Below are positions 12,254-24,200 of a stretch of DNA of 60,000 nucleotides, piece by piece. How positions within the stretch are numbered: the first letter of the stretch is position 1; each line of letters begins with the position of its first letter. Position numbers and translations under genes: made by a program. Origin of the DNA: Cryptomeria japonica (taxonomy: Eukaryota; Streptophyta; Pinopsida; Cupressales; Cupressaceae); assembly GCF_030272615.1 (NCBI RefSeq), contig NC_081415.1, positions 232,199,303-232,259,302 of the forward strand, read 5' to 3'. Under the pieces are notes generated by a model. That model saw nothing but the letters and a program-made list of their open reading frames with translations. It made no database searches and was not told the DNA's origin.

Positions 12254-13219
12254 TTCATGAATATTCTACAAGGGTTCCCAATCCCGGATTGCTCTTAGTT
12301 TCTCTGGATCTGGACGAATGAAACCTTTTCCAATGATATGCCCCAAGAAGTGCACCTCTTCCTAAGAAAACACACATTTCTCCTTCTTGACAAAAAGCTT
12401 GTTCTCCCGAAGCAACTGAAATACTTCTGCCAAGTGTTGCTTGTGCTCCTCCATGTTCTTACTGTAGACTAGTATATCGTCCATATGCACCACCATAGAC
12501 TTATCTAACAGAGGTCGGAACACATCGTTCATGAGTGTACAAAATGTTGCAGGTGCATTGCATAGCCCAAACGACATCACCATGAACTTGTATGACCCAT
12601 ACCTGGTCACACATGCAACCTTCTCCTCATCTCTCGTTGCAATCCTTACTTGATAGTAGCCCTGCTTAAGATCAAGCTTGCTAAAGACCTTTGCCCCAGA
12701 CAATCGGTCGAAACAATCAGCAATAAGAGGAAGAGGATACTTATTTTTTATGGTCAACTTGTTCAGGGCCCTGAAGTCGATACATAACCTCAATGTTCCA
12801 TCCTTCTTCTTCTGGAACAACACGGGCACCCCATACGAAGAACGGGATGGCTTGATGTAACCCGCCTCAAGCACCTCCAACTGCCTCTTCAGTTCTACCA
12901 TCTTGGGACTAGATAACCTGTACGGAGCCTGTTCTAGTGGCTTCACCCCTAGTACCAATTCAATATTGTGATCTACAGTTCTCCTCTCTAGGAGTTGAGC
13001 GGGTAGCTTGACTGGCATAGTGTCCTCAAACTCCAGAATGACTTCCTCTACTTCAGGTGGAATGGGTGTCTCCTGCACATCTTCAAGTTCATCCCAACCT
13101 CCAAGTAGCGCTGCTAAAAACATCAGTTCCTTACCATGCTTCTTGGCCACCTTTTTCATTCCCAATGCTGAAATCATCGGAGCCTTCCCAGACTGTCGCC
13201 TTTCTGTCATCTTCACCAA
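12254..13219 (-). pseudogene. chromovirus reverse transcriptase, broken
   Basis: The best preserved part is 13219-12362 on the minus strand, about 285 codons. It has the gypsy RT blocks [51 protein letters not shown] and [15 protein letters not shown]. The catalytic box reads [10 protein letters not shown], so the usual Tyr of YxDD is His; both Asp residues remain. A stop near 12362 and another near 12267 break the link to RNase H. The front of this frame still contains the linker after protease. Confidence 0.9.
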
Positions 13220-13699
13220 GCATGTCTACTTTGGATCTAAAAACACCAACGAATCTAGGTGAGGTATCACCGCAACCTTGCCGATCTTCAAAAACTCTTA
13301 ACCCAAAATCCTCTCGAAATCATCCATTTTGATCATTGTCAGATCCATGCGACCCTGCCATGAGCCGACTTTCAGTGGTATGTCCTAGACAATACCATGT
13401 ATCTTTTTGAACGGGGAATTCACCGCCTTGAAAGAGCATGCATCTGCTTGCACCTTCAACCCCAAATCTCTAGCTCTCCCGGCTGAGATAAAGTTGTGAG
13501 TAGCTCCTATATCCACCATAGCCACTCTGTACTTCCCACTCAATTGGGCCTCCACATAACACTACTTGTTGCGGTTCTCAGGTTTGGCAACCATAGCCTT
13601 AGGCTGCTCAGTGGCATTGACTGCACCCAAATGTTGGATCACACCCATCACTGCAATCTGACCATCTTGGTCTGCTGACATCTATGTACAGTTCAACCT
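13220..13699 (-). pseudogene. chromovirus protease, broken
   Basis: The minus-strand reading of 13560-13480 gives MVDIGATHNFIS, the retropepsin active-site block, with the central Thr of DTG replaced by Ile. A stop occurs just upstream (near 13562) and others near 13389, 13302 and 13231. Retropepsin would cleave the Gag-Pol polyprotein; loss of the DT/SG motif would abolish this. Assignment rests on the active-site block and its position between gag and RT. Confidence 0.75.
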
Positions 13700-14756
13700 C
13701 TACCACTGTAGACATTCTCTCACCCAATGATCTGAGCCTCCATAGATGAAACACCCATGCCCTCTCTTGTCAGTCTTTGACTCGACGTCTTTCGAACCTT
13801 TGCTGGAACCTTTACTAGATGAGGACTTCCCTATCCCACTCTGTTTATTTCTAGAAGTGTCCCCCTTTCCCTTAGACTTCCCATCATCCTTGGGTTGGAA
13901 CTTCTTCTTGTCTTTCTTCGGCAGATAGGATCCACTCGATGCACTCGATGCCTTCGGCAAATCCTTGTAGTCAGCCAGTTGATCCGTGACTGAAATGGCC
14001 TCCTCGACATTTGGAACCTTCAACTTTTGTAGCTCATTCTGATCCCACGGTACCAGACCCTTCAAGAAGTGGTACAACTTGAGATCTTGATCCATATTTG
14101 GAAATTCCAACATAAGGACCTGGAAAGATTTGATATAATCTTGGATCTTCCCTGTTTGCTTCAAGTCTGAAAGTTGTTTGAAGGAGGTCCAACCTGCATT
14201 CTCTGGCTTGAACTGCTCCTTGAGTGCATCCCGCAACTCATCCCATGTGTCTACCTTGACTATCGGCCTGCCAACCTCCATGTCCTGAAGTCTGGTCCTC
14301 CACCAAAGCTTTGTTGCTCCAGTGAGGAATCATGTGGCCGTCTCCACCTTTTCTTCATCCGTCAATCCCCTCATGGATTTCAGGTACCTACCCATGTTCA
14401 TACTTTTTAGGTGGTGTCACTCTCGCACCCTTGGTAATCCCTACTTGAGAAACACAACTCTTGACAAACTCGATCTCCCGAAGAGCCTTCTTCAACTCGT
14501 CTTCAATTCTAACTTGTTCTTGATGTTCATGTCCATACAGGACCTGGAGATCCTTGATCTCACCTTCAGCAACGTCCATTCTTACCTCAGTGGCCTCCGC
14601 GCGTGCTGACAACTCCATGTCTTCTAAAGCCTCCAAATGGTTTCTCACTTCAAGAAGTCACTCCTTTGTCTTGGACCTCTCAGTGACATGAATATGGGGT
14701 GAGCCCTGCTCCCCCTCTGACTCCTTGTCAGCATCCCCCACTCTTGACTTTGTCAT
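13700..14756 (-). pseudogene. chromovirus gag, broken
   Basis: Gag is the structural protein of the virus-like particle. The start is ATG at 14756-14754 on the minus strand, 58 bp inside the primer site. A TGA near 14660 interrupts the frame, followed by a coiled-coil-like acidic stretch (14648-14388). The retrotransposon gag core follows in 14281-13700 (DELRDALKEQFKPEN, KIQDYIKSFQVLMLEFPN, LYHFLKGLVPWDQNEL). A Lys/Ser/Gly-rich linker leads to a nucleocapsid knuckle reading CFIYGGSDHWVREC, whose second Cys is now Tyr. At least three stops or frame breaks are present. Confidence 0.87.
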
Positions 14757-14813
14757 GACTGCTGTAAACTGAACTCCCTTTTAGTGTGCTAGCTTGGGGT
14801 ATCAAAACCTTGT

Positions 14814-14825
14814 GCTCTGATATCA
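14814..14825 (-). other. primer binding site, initiator Met tRNA
   Basis: On the minus strand TGATATCAGAGC lies two bases inside the 5' LTR. It matches the plant initiator-Met tRNA primer site TGGTATCAGAGC with one change. Confidence 0.85.
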
Positions 14826-14827
14826 AC

Positions 14828-15670
14828 TGTCACGGGGCTAGGTTTTCCTGTGCAGCACCGATGATCTTTCAGGTACTTATCTGTGAGATCCAAGCACTTC
14901 CAAGAACTTGGACTATGCTTGTAAGCACTCCCAAGCTCCAAAACCTGCACACACACACTTGCACAACATGTACAAACTTGCACAGCGGAATCCTTACACA
15001 ATAACACAATGTTGGGGCAATAAGATAGCTTTATTGATCTAAAGAATGGCCCTTGGCCCGGTCTACAAACAATTCCAACTATGTCATTGGTCACTACCCC
15101 GAGTACTTCCCCAACACCCAATTACAAGTTCCTGCCCCTAGATCAACGTCCACTCTTGAAACATCAGTACAGATACCACTGCACCTCGCCCCTGGCTGTA
15201 GTTTCTCACATAGACTCCTGATCCACAAAGACCCTGTCTCCTTTGGAACTCAACCTGGTGCACCACTGACTCTCTCGTGAGCCCACGATGACTTACCCAA
15301 TACAAGACCCAGGCCCCCTCCTTGAATGGGGACTCCAAGTCACACTACTACTCTACTGCTGCCCCTACTTCACCTCTACTCTACAATCGCTCTGAACTCC
15401 TTTGCTCGCTGGAATGTTGTTTTGGTTCTCCTTGGATTTCTCCACCATGAACCTTCACCTATGGGAAAGTAAAGCACAATGTAGATACATTCTCTCGTGA
15501 ACGGTTGGGGTACTCTACTTCCCCCTATATAAGTTTTTCGTCCAGTTCTCAAACATCTGTAGCTTGGCAATATCCATATGTCGATCACCACAACTTCCAC
15601 CTGTTGAGAATAACAAGGGACTTATAGCCCCAGAAGCCTACTGATCTCCATGAGACAGCAGCCCCTTACA
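14828..15670 (-). repeat. chromovirus 5' LTR (right on the plus strand)
   Basis: The 843-bp partner of 9242-10086, ending GCCCCTTACA followed by the target duplication CCTAT. The minus-strand TATA-like box at about 15525-15533 would drive the element's transcript toward lower coordinates. Differences from the other LTR in the part I aligned are transitions, as expected from decay of methylated cytosines. Confidence 0.92.
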
Positions 15671-15675
15671 CCTAT
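15671..15675. repeat. target site duplication CCTAT, right copy
   Basis: Exact match to 9237-9241. Deleting the insert and one copy joins the codons for KLKGP to MSNADPSEK in the same frame, which confirms the insertion point inside LINE ORF1. Confidence 0.93.
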
Positions 15676-16309
15676 GTCCAATGCAGACCCCTCAGAGAAG
15701 GGGGACACTAGTTCTGTGGCTGTTTGTGAGGACTATCCTTTTCGGGATGGAATGAATGAACTGCTTGATTCCTCTACCAAACTTGTTGATGGGGGTCTTT
15801 TAATTTTGTTTCCTCCCCTGCCAGACTCTTTTGTTGATAAGCTTCCTCAAGGGGTTTCCCAGTCTCTACCTAGCGTGGATGGACAATTGATTTTAAGCCC
15901 TTTAGGCATGCCCAGTTCTAGCCCTATAAAAGAGAGAGCTACTTTGGAGGAGAGGGAGATTCCATATTGGCCTTCAAATCCCAACAACAATAATGAGGAG
16001 TTCCTGACCCCTACTTCCATGGCTCCAAATATGAAGAATTCCTAGACTGGTTTGATTGGTGAGGTGGTCCCCTCTGCTCCACCAAAGAAATTCTCTTCAC
16101 CAAGGGCCTCCTCATGCAGTTGTCTCCTCTCGGAAGATGATGGTTGGATTACGCAGAGAAGAAAGACAAGGAACATGAAGACTGATGTTGGGACTAATCC
16201 AAAGTCAGGTCACCTATCAGTGAGACTCTGTCGATAAAAGGAAGTGGCAAGGAAAATTGGCCATGGTAGGAAGAGGACCCTGGAGTCACCAACCAAAGTT
16301 AAGAAATGA
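15671..16309 (+). pseudogene. LINE ORF1, right part
   Basis: Continuation of ORF1 after the chromovirus insert. The reading runs from SNADPSEKGDTSS through an acidic, Ser/Pro-rich tail (EREIPYWPSNPNNNNEEFL) to a basic end (ARKIGHGRKRTLESPTKVKK) and stops at TGA 16307-16309. One TAG interrupts it at about 16043, and a frame change is needed near 16234. A low-complexity tail rich in charged residues is usual after the knuckle in plant LINE ORF1 proteins. The stop overlaps the ORF2 start as ATGA. Confidence 0.75.
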
Positions 16310-16632
16310 AAATCCTCTAATGGAACACGCGAGGCCTTAATAGTCCCAAGAAATAGTATGCCCTTAGGAATTTTATTTTGTAAAACAAGATAGATGTCTT
16401 TTTACTCCATGAAGTTAAAATGACTGATACCTCCTTTATTACTATCGCTGGTAAGATCTAGCCTAGCTCTTAGTTTCTCATGAGTAATGTCGTTGGAGCC
16501 TCTAGTGGGGTGGTCACCATGTGGGACCCTCAGTGATTTTTCAAGTAATTTAGTCTCCTCCTCTTCCAATTTCCTTTAACCAAGCTAACTTCCCATTGTA
16601 GCTCATGGTTTCTTATTAATGTCTATGCCCCC
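16306..16632 (+). pseudogene. LINE ORF2, N-terminal endonuclease part
   Basis: ORF2 starts ATG at 16306, overlapping the ORF1 stop by the sequence ATGA. The first residues read MKIL-stop-WNTRGLNSPKK, the apurinic-endonuclease-type start of plant L1 ORF2. KIDVFLLHEVKM follows, the block that normally holds the catalytic Glu, and then SSWFLINVYAP just before the Tat-like insert. At least six stops occur in 109 codons, so the domain is dead. The match continues at 32776 with no shift in frame. Confidence 0.85.
16628..16632. repeat. target site duplication CCCCC, left copy
   Basis: Five C residues precede the LTR start TGTAGTCACAT at 16633, and five follow the other LTR end at 32776-32780. Removing the insert and one copy reads YAP-NTRLHC across the junction in the LINE ORF2 frame. 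Confidence 0.88.
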
Positions 16633-16860
16633 TGTAGTCACATAAATCTGTCCACTTAATTAAATGAATACTTAGTATTTATTTGATTATTTAACCATCA
16701 ATTAATAATTAATTAAATTAATATTTAATTAATTCATCTTAACCCTCTTCTCCTATTAATTAAATAAATTATTCAATTTATTTGATTTAATTCACTTAAC
16801 CAAATTCATACCATTAATTAAATAAATAAATCATATTTGTTTAATTAAATCTTCTCTCAC

Positions 16861-16960
16861 ATTTAAATAAATTAATATTTATTTAAATCCCCCAAAATCC
16901 CACCTCTCACATTTAAATAAATTAATATTTATTTAAATCCCCCAAAATCCCACCTCTCAC
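16861..16960 (+). repeat. 50-bp tandem duplication within the LTR
   Basis: Two identical 50-bp units (16861-16910, 16911-16960), each starting ATTTAAATAAATTAATATTT, followed by a shorter diverged third unit. The same array is present in the 3' LTR from 31098. Confidence 0.9.
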
Positions 16961-16990
16961 ATTTAAATAAATAAATCATTTATTTAAATC

Positions 16991-17150
16991 ACCTTTATCC
17001 TCCACCCACTTGTATTTTCCTACAAAAGCAAGTTGCACAATTATTTTAAATAAATAATTTATTTAAAATCACCTTTATCCTCCACCCACTTGTATTTTCC
17101 TACAAAAGCAAGTTGCACAACTATTTTAAATAAATTATTTATTTAAAATC
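16991..17150 (+). repeat. 80-bp tandem duplication within the LTR
   Basis: Two near-identical 80-bp units (16991-17070, 17071-17150) starting ACCTTTATCCTCCACCCAC. Each contains an AT-rich inverted repeat TTTAAATAAAT...ATTTATTTAAA. The 3' LTR has the same pair. Confidence 0.88.
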
Positions 17151-18068
17151 CTATTTATCCTCATCCACTTGAAACCTTTAATGGTTTCCCTTAAAGTATT
17201 CAAACTTGATGGCTTTAAAGTCTTCAAACTTGATGGCTTCCTTCTATAGTCTTCTTAAGACTTTAATGGTTTTCCTTAAAGTCTTCAAGCCTTTAATGGT
17301 TCCCCTCAAAGTCTTCAAGCATTTTAATGTTTTATCTTCCTTTTTCTCATTTAAATAAATTAATATTTATTTGAATATTTATCCAAATACAACTTGCACA
17401 CATTTATTGAAATAAATGAATTTTTATTTTAATAAAATCCTGTTTTCCCTCACCCACCAAATCCACTTGCAAAATCTAATCCCCTTCTAGATTCTTCTAA
17501 CCCCTTCCTAATTAACCTAATCCATCCCCTAATTATTGTCACATTCCTAAGCAAAATGGAGTCACTTCTCAAAGCCTAAAAGTCTTTGATAACCATTAAA
17601 GGCTTTCAACCTTCAACCACTAAATGTCTCAAAGTCTTGGATAACCTTTGAAAGCTTCCAACCTTCAACCACTTAATCCACAAAGTCTTCAAAAACCATT
17701 AATGGTTAACCCAAACCCTCCCACATGGTTAAAACATTTGTTTTGACTCAACCTCTACCCAACCCAAGGGTCTCATCAAGCCTTTAATGCTTTGACCATG
17801 ATTATCTCTTAATCATTTGCACAAAGGTTTATCCTTGCATTAACTCCTAATCCAGTGGGTAATCCTAATTTAGGCTTGACCCTTACCTTCTAGATAACCA
17901 TGAGGTCTCCTCAGGCATTTAATGCCTCCAACCTCTTCTCTCAACCCAATCTTATGTTGACACTTGTCACCATTTCATTGGTGCAAATTGTGCACATGGA
18001 TCCCCAACTTTCAAGCTTGACCCTTGATTAAACCTTTCAATCCTGGTCATCCATTGCTCCATTTTTCC

Positions 18069-18076
18069 TATAAATA
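18069..18076 (+). promoter_or_regulatory. TATA box of the Tat-like LTR promoter
   Basis: TATAAATA in the context CCTATAAATAGAGCCC, about 450 bp before the LTR end. It is conserved at 32306-32313 in the 3' LTR. It would place the transcript start near 18100. Confidence 0.8.
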
Positions 18077-18528
18077 GAGCCCATTCCTTCATAATCCAGA
18101 TCCTGAAAACTGGTATGCATTTAGGCTATAGACATTTTTAGAGAGCATTTAGCATAGCATAACTAAAATCTTGTCTTTTTGGTAAAATCAATCATTTTAG
18201 CATCAATAGAATAGTATTTAGCTTTTCATTTCATATTTGAAGCTTAATATTAAATCTCAATCCTCCATAAGCATCCATAGTGCAAAAAGCTGCTGAGAGC
18301 TACACTCATTTGGGACTTGGAGAGGAGAGGAACAAGGGAGGAGCAACTATGAGCATCTTGATTAGCTATTTCATTCTATGTTTATATGCTTTCTATTTCA
18401 TGCTTAATATCTCTCTTGATATGCCTGTTTAGGATAATCTTTTGTTGCTAACACTAACGTTTGTTTCTTGTGCTCTTGTGTGTGTTGCCATCAAATAGAT
18501 TTTCTAATCCTTTTTGCAGAGCATCATT

Positions 18529-18548
18529 TGGTGAACCCGACGTGAATC
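18529..18548 (+). other. primer binding site of the Tat-like element
   Basis: TGGTGAACCCGACGTGAATC starts two bases after the LTR end. The leading TGG pairs with a tRNA CCA end; I could not assign the tRNA with confidence. A decayed version (TTGTGAACCTAACATGAAT) follows the LTR end at 50.57 kb, which links the two copies. Confidence 0.75.
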
Positions 18549-21241
18549 CAAACACCAAAAAGATCAACTTGTTTTTAACCAATAACATGTTTGAATGTTG
18601 AAAATGTCACACAGGTTGCGCTTTTGACATTGTTTTGGTGCGTTTGACATTATTTTGGCGCTATTCACCCTGTTTCAGTGCTTTTTCCTTCTCTGTCTTT
18701 CCTTTTTTTTTAGTGCGTTTGTGTTAAATAGTGCCTCTGTTCAAACGCAAACTAGCGCTATTGTAACAAAACGTTGTACAAATCACCTTGTAACCAAAAA
18801 AAAAAAAAAAATTAGGCTTGTAGAAGCCCACCAAATAGGCCGATTTTACTAACTATTTTTCTCTTTTGTGCAGATTTAAATTAGATTAAAAAGTAGATTT
18901 ATATTTTTTTTACTAACTTGTTTTTTGAAGTTGGTTTTAAAAATGAATTCACTTTTTATTTTGGTTTAAAATTAACTTCACATTTCAACTTTGGGCTTTT
19001 AAAAAAAAGAATCACACATTTGTTTGGGGCTCTTAAAAAGAATTTCATTGTTCCAAGGTAAAAAGAACCACAAACTTATACAAAAACAACTTTTTTTTTT
19101 TTTTGCAAGTTAGGAAACAAACTTCGTTTTGGTGCTTAAAATAAACAAGGCAAATTTTATTTCTTGCATCAAGATAAAACTCACAATCCACACTTCCATT
19201 TTTGGTGCAAATAAAATTCACAATCAACTTGTCTCATTTTTAAAGCAATTTTACTTCATGCAAACGTATTTTTCATTAAGTTGACCAGGATTTTCAAATT
19301 CTAGTTTACTCAAACAATTGCCTTTGAAAATTAAAAAGAACACCATGATTGTTGGAGCAACATCTCCAAATAGTTAGATCACATTGCAATGATAGATTAA
19401 AAAGAACAAGTTTTTTTCGTGCTTGGCACACTTGTGCAAAGAGTTGGTCGAGTGGTCCTACTTCTAACACACACTATCCTCTCCCTTGGCTTTCGTGGTC
19501 CTAGGTGCAAGAGAAAAGTGTTAGTAACACTCAAAATTTTATCTTTTTAAGAGAGGCCTGCCAAGAGACACATCACTCTTGGGAACGACCTTGAGTGGTA
19601 AATCCTTCGAGCCGCTATAGAAATCAGGTGAGAGTGAAAGCTATAGCCTTGGGTATAGCTGTTCCTACAGTGTAACTGGCCAAAAGGACAAATGGGCCCC
19701 ACCACCAGTTACAAGGCTCTTAAGTGAGTCACTGCAGAATGAACTTATGTCCAAAAACATCGAACATGACTAAACACTTTTAAGTAGTAGCCCACCCATT
19801 CTATTGATTGAGGATATTTGCGATATAATTTAGTGCAAGAGCATAGATGGTTTTGCTCCCAAGATACTCACCATACATATTTCCTTGAGTAGAAACATAG
19901 CTTTTTGAAAAGTCACTTGTGGCTTGATAAAAGTGGTGACTCCCCCATCATAGGGAACATCTATTTGTTATGCTCGTGCAAGACTTAGTATATCACATCC
20001 TTACCTGCCACAGCGGGATTCATAAGGTATGTAGTACCAAAGTCGAAGAAATATCAAGATGTGGGCTAAATTTATCACAACTGGCCATTTGACCTTAGGG
20101 ATAAAAAGTGTTTGAAGTGAGTTCGTTTTACAGACCTAGTGCAAATTGAGCCGACTTCAGGCTTTGGAAATACACCTTAAAATAAATCTAAAGGAAGGGT
20201 CATATACAAGTCCAAGGATTGGGTTGATCTAGACCCATACTCATTTGTGCCTTTGAGGCTACAATCTTGTGTTTGTGTGCTTGCTTTGTTTTCTTGTCAA
20301 AGAAAAATCAGAAAATCACTTCCCAAAAACAAAGTATTCATCCAACATCTGTCAACACAACCAAAAATACCAAAAACAAAGTGCAAACAACACAGAGTCA
20401 CAACTTTTATGACCATTCTTCACATCTTGTGAAAGAAGAAGTGTCATCAGAATATCAACTTGAAAAGGAGACCATTGAGCTCAAAGGCTTTGATCAAAAG
20501 GAGGAAATTCTTCTATATCAATCGACAAATCTTTGTCTCCCATAGAGTCTTTTTACATCGCATGCGTCTATACCTTCAAAGTAAAACAAACGAGTTTGAT
20601 TCAAAATCATTGAACCGCAGAGCTTTTATGCAATATAGAGCTCTGAGTTATCACAAAAATCAAGGAGGAAAGATTAATCCCCACTTTTTCCCCAACATCT
20701 GCATCACCTACAACACAGCTCGAGAAATACCTACAACACCTGAAAGGGAAGAGGTAGAGTTTGTCCCATTTATAACACAAAGTTTTTATTGAAGTTGAAA
20801 ACATTTTCATCCATCATCTCACTCATACATCATCACTTCATCATCAATCCGTCCCAACTCTCAAAACATTAAGAGGTTCTTGTCCCAAGTTCTCTTTTAG
20901 ATATTGCTTGAAATCAAACACATCACATCACTTTTTAGATTGTTTCTACATCTAGGATAAGCTCATCCTAAGAGACACATCTATGCAGGTTAAAACTAGT
21001 TCATGAGTGAATCCTCTCATTACTAGGTAGTCAAAATCTGTAACACATCTCAGATTTCTCTACACCTTATCACATCCAAACTCCTCAAAACAAACAAGCA
21101 ATTCAAAGAAGGAATTTCGGTTACATCTACCTTAAAGTGCTAGAGATCCCCATACAACACAAATCACCAACCATCAATCTTTCATTTCATCGACAACTCA
21201 TCATCATCTTCAATCAACTTCACACAAAACTTGCAAACAAA
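18549..21241 (+). other. untranslated leader of the Tat-like element
   Basis: About 2.7 kb between primer site and gag start, with only short frames that show no domain. It holds a 20-22 bp tandem array at 18618-18690, a 16-A run at about 18796-18811, and a block at 19465-19535 that is conserved in the leader at 59583-59653. The 18-mer GGCTCTTAAGTGAGTCAC at 19715 is identical at 59865. Long leaders are usual in Tat/Ogre elements and are thought to hold packaging and translation signals. Confidence 0.75.
18618..18690 (+). repeat. 20-22 bp tandem array in the leader
   Basis: Units begin at 18618, 18640, 18660 and 18680 with GCG/GCT followed by TTTGACATTRTTTTGG-like sequence; the last is partial. 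Comparable arrays of different sequence lie at 50713-50810 and 59140-59225, after the leader starts of the other copies. Confidence 0.7.
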
Positions 21242-24200
21242 ATGGCTCAAACCCGATCACGGTCAAGGCAACGAGAAATAGAAATTGAGGAAGAAGAAGA
21301 CGAAAATCTCAATGAATTTCAAGAGGCACTTGGAGGAAATATGAATGACGAAAACCCAAATACTCCCACTCCTACAACAATAGAGAGGGCCTAGCATAAC
21401 CCTCTCTTTAACAGACTGTTTGATGAAATACTCAGGAGTAGTGTGGATGCTCACTTCTTAAAACTCACTCAAGAAGGAGCCAAACTCCCCTCTGACTTTG
21501 ATCTTGCCCAATTAAGACAAGCATCAGAAAGACAAAGTCGCCATGAGGAGGAAAGAGGTAGAGATCACATCAGATATAACATTCCTCGAGGTAACCCACC
21601 ACCTCCTCCTCCAAATGAAATGGAGATGTTGCGGCAACAAGTCGAGAATCTCGCCCAACAACTTCATAGTGGTGTTAAGACCAATCAATTCTCACTTAAC
21701 GACATTTGTCCCTATCCGTTTGATAGGAATCTTTATATGCCACCCTTTCCACGAGGATTCGAAACACCCAAATTTGAAAAATATAGAGGAAAGGGGGATC
21801 CCCGTGATCATGTCCAAGAATTTCATTCCGCTTGTCTTGAAGTGGCATATGAAGACACATACCTAATGTGCCTTTTTCCCCAAAGTTTGGGAGGAACAAC
21901 CACGTCATGGTTTTCCCGACTACCAAGTGGCATTAGAACATTTGAGGAACTCATCCAGAAGTTCCTATCTCATTACTCTTATAACATTGAACGCGACATC
22001 ACCATGGCTGATCTGTGCAACACCAAACAAAAACTAGGTGAACTATTCTCAGTATTCCTGCAACGATGGCGCCAAATGTCTAGCAGACGTTCTCTTCAGT
22101 TACCTGAACGAGAACTAGTATAAATTTTCATTTCCAACTTAAACGAAGAAATGGAATTTCACCTGGATGTCAAAGACACAGACTCTTTTCACGATATGAT
22201 CACCAAGGGTTTAAAATGTGAAAGGGCACTCATCAAGAAAGGACTCATCAAAATCTTTAATGAACCAAAATATGGTCCTCGCCCGTGCTTCAATAGTGAT
22301 AAACCAAACTTCTGGAACAAGAATAAGAATATCATCAACGATGGGGTTGTGGATGCTCGAACTATCCAAAATGCACAACCTGTGGTTCAGTTTGCAGGAC
22401 AAAATCCTCCACCTCAGAATAACACAAATGTTCCTTCCAATCAAGGTCGCATCACGTCTCATGATGAACCAAGACCTCGTCAGCAAAAACAAAAACGAAC
22501 ATACACTCCCTTAGGGGAACCCATTGAAACAGTGTTGCGACAACTCCTCTCTCAAAATTTGGTCACTCTACCTAAGCTATCAAACTATGAGCCTCAAGTC
22601 AAACCGGCATGGTGGAGAGATACTGAACACTGTGAGTTCCATCAAGGAAGAGGACACAAGACAAGTAATTGTCACCGATTGAAAGATCTCATTCAGGATC
22701 TTATAGATCGAGGAGAAATTGAAGTTGAAGGACATGACCCAAAAACAACCAATAATGATCATCAGATGTTCAAGAATCCACTTCCACCACAAGATCAAAG
22801 GGGTCCTTCCACTTCTAGGCGAGGCACTGATACCACTGATTATACGCAGGCTGCGTATAATTATACTGTAAATCACCTGTATGATGCCAGTGAACAAATT
22901 GCAACCATAACCTTCAAAAATCCCACCTCAAATTGCAATGTTGTTACACGTCGTGGAAAGGTCACCATCAAGGCAGCTCCACAAGGCACCAGCTCCGTCC
23001 CAAAGCAGTACAATCTTGTGGAACAATTAGACAAAACGCCTGCGCTTATATCCATTTTAGAGCTATTGTGCCTATCGCCATCTCATAAAACAATCTTGGA
23101 TCAAGCACTCCAAGAGGCGTCAGTCCCTGCAAACCTGAATACGGACCAGTTTCAAGCCATGGTTGGAAATCTAAAGTCATCACCTTGTCTTACTTTTTTC
23201 GAAAGTGACAACTCTTCGTTCCAACAACCTCATAATGCTTCGCTACACATTGAAGGCTTTATCAACCAACACAGGATCAAGCGAGTCTTGATCGATAATG
23301 GAGCAGGCCTAAACATTTGTACACTACAGTTGGTCACAGCATTAGGATATGCAATAGAATCAATGGATCCTCGCAAGAAGATCACCATCAAGGCCTATGA
23401 TGATGCAGAGCGTTCATCCAAAGGAGCTGTGGTACTACCAATCCAAGTGGGTCCTGTGGTAAAGCACATAATTTGTCAGGTTCTAGACCTTCCTCTGCCA
23501 TATAATCTATTATTAGGGAGACCTTGGATACATGCCATGCAAGCTGTTCCATCTACCTACCATCAATGTATCAAGTTCCCACATAATGGTGTAGAGATCA
23601 CAATTCTGGGCGATGCAAATCCCTTTGCATATTCCCATAATATCAGCCATCAACCAGAGATTACCGTTCCTAATAATCGAGAAGCCATTTCCTCCACATC
23701 ATATGTAAATCCCGCCTCTCTTGCCAGTTCAAACACTCCTATACCCAAGCAAGAAAAGCTTAAGATGAAAGTCGCAAAGGAAGGTCCTGGAGAATACAAC
23801 TTGAGTCAGCTCTTTTGTGTGGGACAAATGCCCACTTCTCCTAGAACACATGGTAAACCATAGCAGTTACTCCAGCAACCACTAAACACACCAGCATGTG
23901 CCTTGACGCCTTTCATCCTTGGAAAGAGTCAAGAGGAAGAGACACAAGATGAGGACCTAGCGGAATGGATCTATAAGGATCCCATCACCACTGATAAACC
24001 GCAAGTTACACTTCCTACATAACAGTATGGCAAAGGCCTCCTCATTATGCAAAGAATGGGATATGATGGTCAGAGTGCTTTGGGATACTGCAAACAAGGA
24101 CGACATGAACCTCTGCTACCAGAATTCAAGCCCAAAGGTAATACGGGCCTAGGCTTTGAAAGAGAGATCCTTCCTAAACTCAGATTCAAAGGAAAACCTA

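Larger units (their letters stand above)
9242..15670 (-). mobile_element. Ty3/gypsy chromovirus, full length but decayed
   Basis: A complete 6.43-kb LTR retrotransposon on the minus strand: LTRs 9242-10086 and 14828-15670, primer site at 14814-14825, gag-pol on the minus strand between them, and a perfect 5-bp target duplication. The domain order (gag, protease, RT, RNase H, integrase, chromodomain) is the gypsy order, and the C-terminal chromodomain marks the chromovirus branch. Stops and frame breaks occur in every domain. In the first 160 bp of the two LTRs I counted 12 substitutions, all transitions, plus a small CA-repeat length change. Confidence 0.92.
16633..18526 (+). repeat. Tat-like 5' LTR
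   Basis: A 1894-bp LTR starting TGTAGTCACAT and ending GAGCATCA. It contains an AT-rich front, two tandem repeat blocks (16861-16960 and 16991-17150), a region of imperfect repeats built on CTTTAATGGTT and AAAGTCTTCAA (17170-17330), and a TATA box at 18069-18076. It matches 30870-32775 closely up to 18340; the last 186 bp are strongly different (see findings). Confidence 0.93.

Noticed and set aside
16861-17150. Repeats with regular spacing, considered as a CRISPR-like array
   Set aside because: They are direct tandem duplications without spacers, inside a plant LTR.
20247-20792. Three overlapping frames before gag that might encode a leader protein
   Set aside because: Short, mutually overlapping, without a motif, and in the untranslated leader; no reason to prefer any one.
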